Source: Daphnia pulex (taxonomy: Eukaryota; Arthropoda; Branchiopoda; Diplostraca; Daphniidae). From it: 64,000 nt of DNA. The notes beneath the pieces were generated by a model, which saw nothing but the letters and a program-made list of their open reading frames with translations, searched no databases and was not told the DNA's origin. Below are positions 63,711 to 64,000 of this stretch, in pieces. The stretch is from the NCBI RefSeq assembly GCF_021134715.1, contig NC_060020.1, positions 4,092,001 through 4,156,000 of the forward strand, in the 5' to 3' direction. The translations under genes and the position numbers were made by a program. Position 1 is the first letter of the stretch. The number at the start of each line of letters is the position of its first letter.

Positions 63711-64000
63711 TTGCTTTTTATTTATAGCCTTGGTCGAAGATACGCATGCACTAGACCCTTTTGGATGACGTCTGAAACATATCGACTTTGATCGCACTTG
63801 TTGGGGTTTCATCCGGTCCTCGTGCCCCAATAGTTCATAGTGCGTGTCATAGCCCATCCTTGGCAAGTTAGAGCTTGAAACGTTTGGTCATGTGCGGAAA
63901 GATAATTAGCAGTCTAAGGCTTCTGTGTGCTTCGCCATCTAATCTTGTCAACTTCGACGTCAACAAACCTTTTTTTGTTCTTGCTGACTTGTTTTCAAGT
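63711..64000 (-). other. Right edge: possible 3' end of a convergent gene or RNA
   Basis: Less AT-biased than the preceding UTR. A minus-strand frame (63642-63866, PRMGYDTHYELLGHEDRM...) runs across the minus-strand poly(A) signal, so it is probably not a complete CDS. The segment contains an inverted repeat TTGGGG...CCCCAA separated by 18 nt (about 63802-63831). Identity unknown. Confidence 0.25.

Overview
This is a eukaryotic nuclear window from a compact arthropod genome. Introns are mostly 55-100 bp with GT-AG ends, exons are small, and the gene set is animal: Frizzled, Drosha, LIN-41/TRIM71, L(3)MBT, bunched/TSC22. A small crustacean such as a water flea (Daphnia) fits best. That is inferred from gene content and architecture, not from a search. 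I see no bacterial features, CRISPR arrays or recognisable transposons.

Layout, left to right. 1-262: last exon of an unidentified gene. 996-4690 (+): L(3)mbt-type chromatin reader (FCS zinc finger, three MBT repeats, C2HC finger, SAM). 5682-8122 (+): Frizzled-1. 10125-12680 (+): APC/C subunit CDC23/APC8. 13150-24598 (+): bunched/TSC22 with a long glutamine-rich form and, in a large intron, two apparent alternative first exons. 27687-31581 (+): Golgi tether subunit COG3. 31842-36477 (-): Drosha, tail to tail with COG3. 39289-41361 (+): drebrin-like Abp1. 42107-48137 (+): large CCCH zinc-finger protein that I cannot name. 48837-51257 (+): mitochondrial Hsp70 (mortalin). 52763-55384 (+): CNOT10. 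57983-60469 (+): TRIM71/LIN-41 with a long 3'UTR reaching about 63.7 kb. I rebuilt exon joins by reading frame. Nearly every junction keeps phase, and homology supports most of them.

Most genes are unrelated housekeeping or signalling neighbours. Three belong to post-transcriptional control: Drosha makes pre-miRNAs, CNOT10 belongs to the deadenylase complex that carries out miRNA silencing, and LIN-41 is the classic let-7 target. The LIN-41 3'UTR carries two let-7 seed matches and two lin-4/miR-125 seed matches. That is the most striking signal here and suggests that heterochronic control is conserved in this crustacean-like lineage.

Other points of note: an arginine/serine-rich tail at the C-terminus of Drosha (in human Drosha the RS region is N-terminal), a probable GC-AG intron in the MBT gene, three phase-matched first exons feeding the TSC box, introns at the same codon in two NHL repeats, and CTCF/YY1-like motifs just upstream of several genes. 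Exon borders are manual calls and could be off by a base in places.
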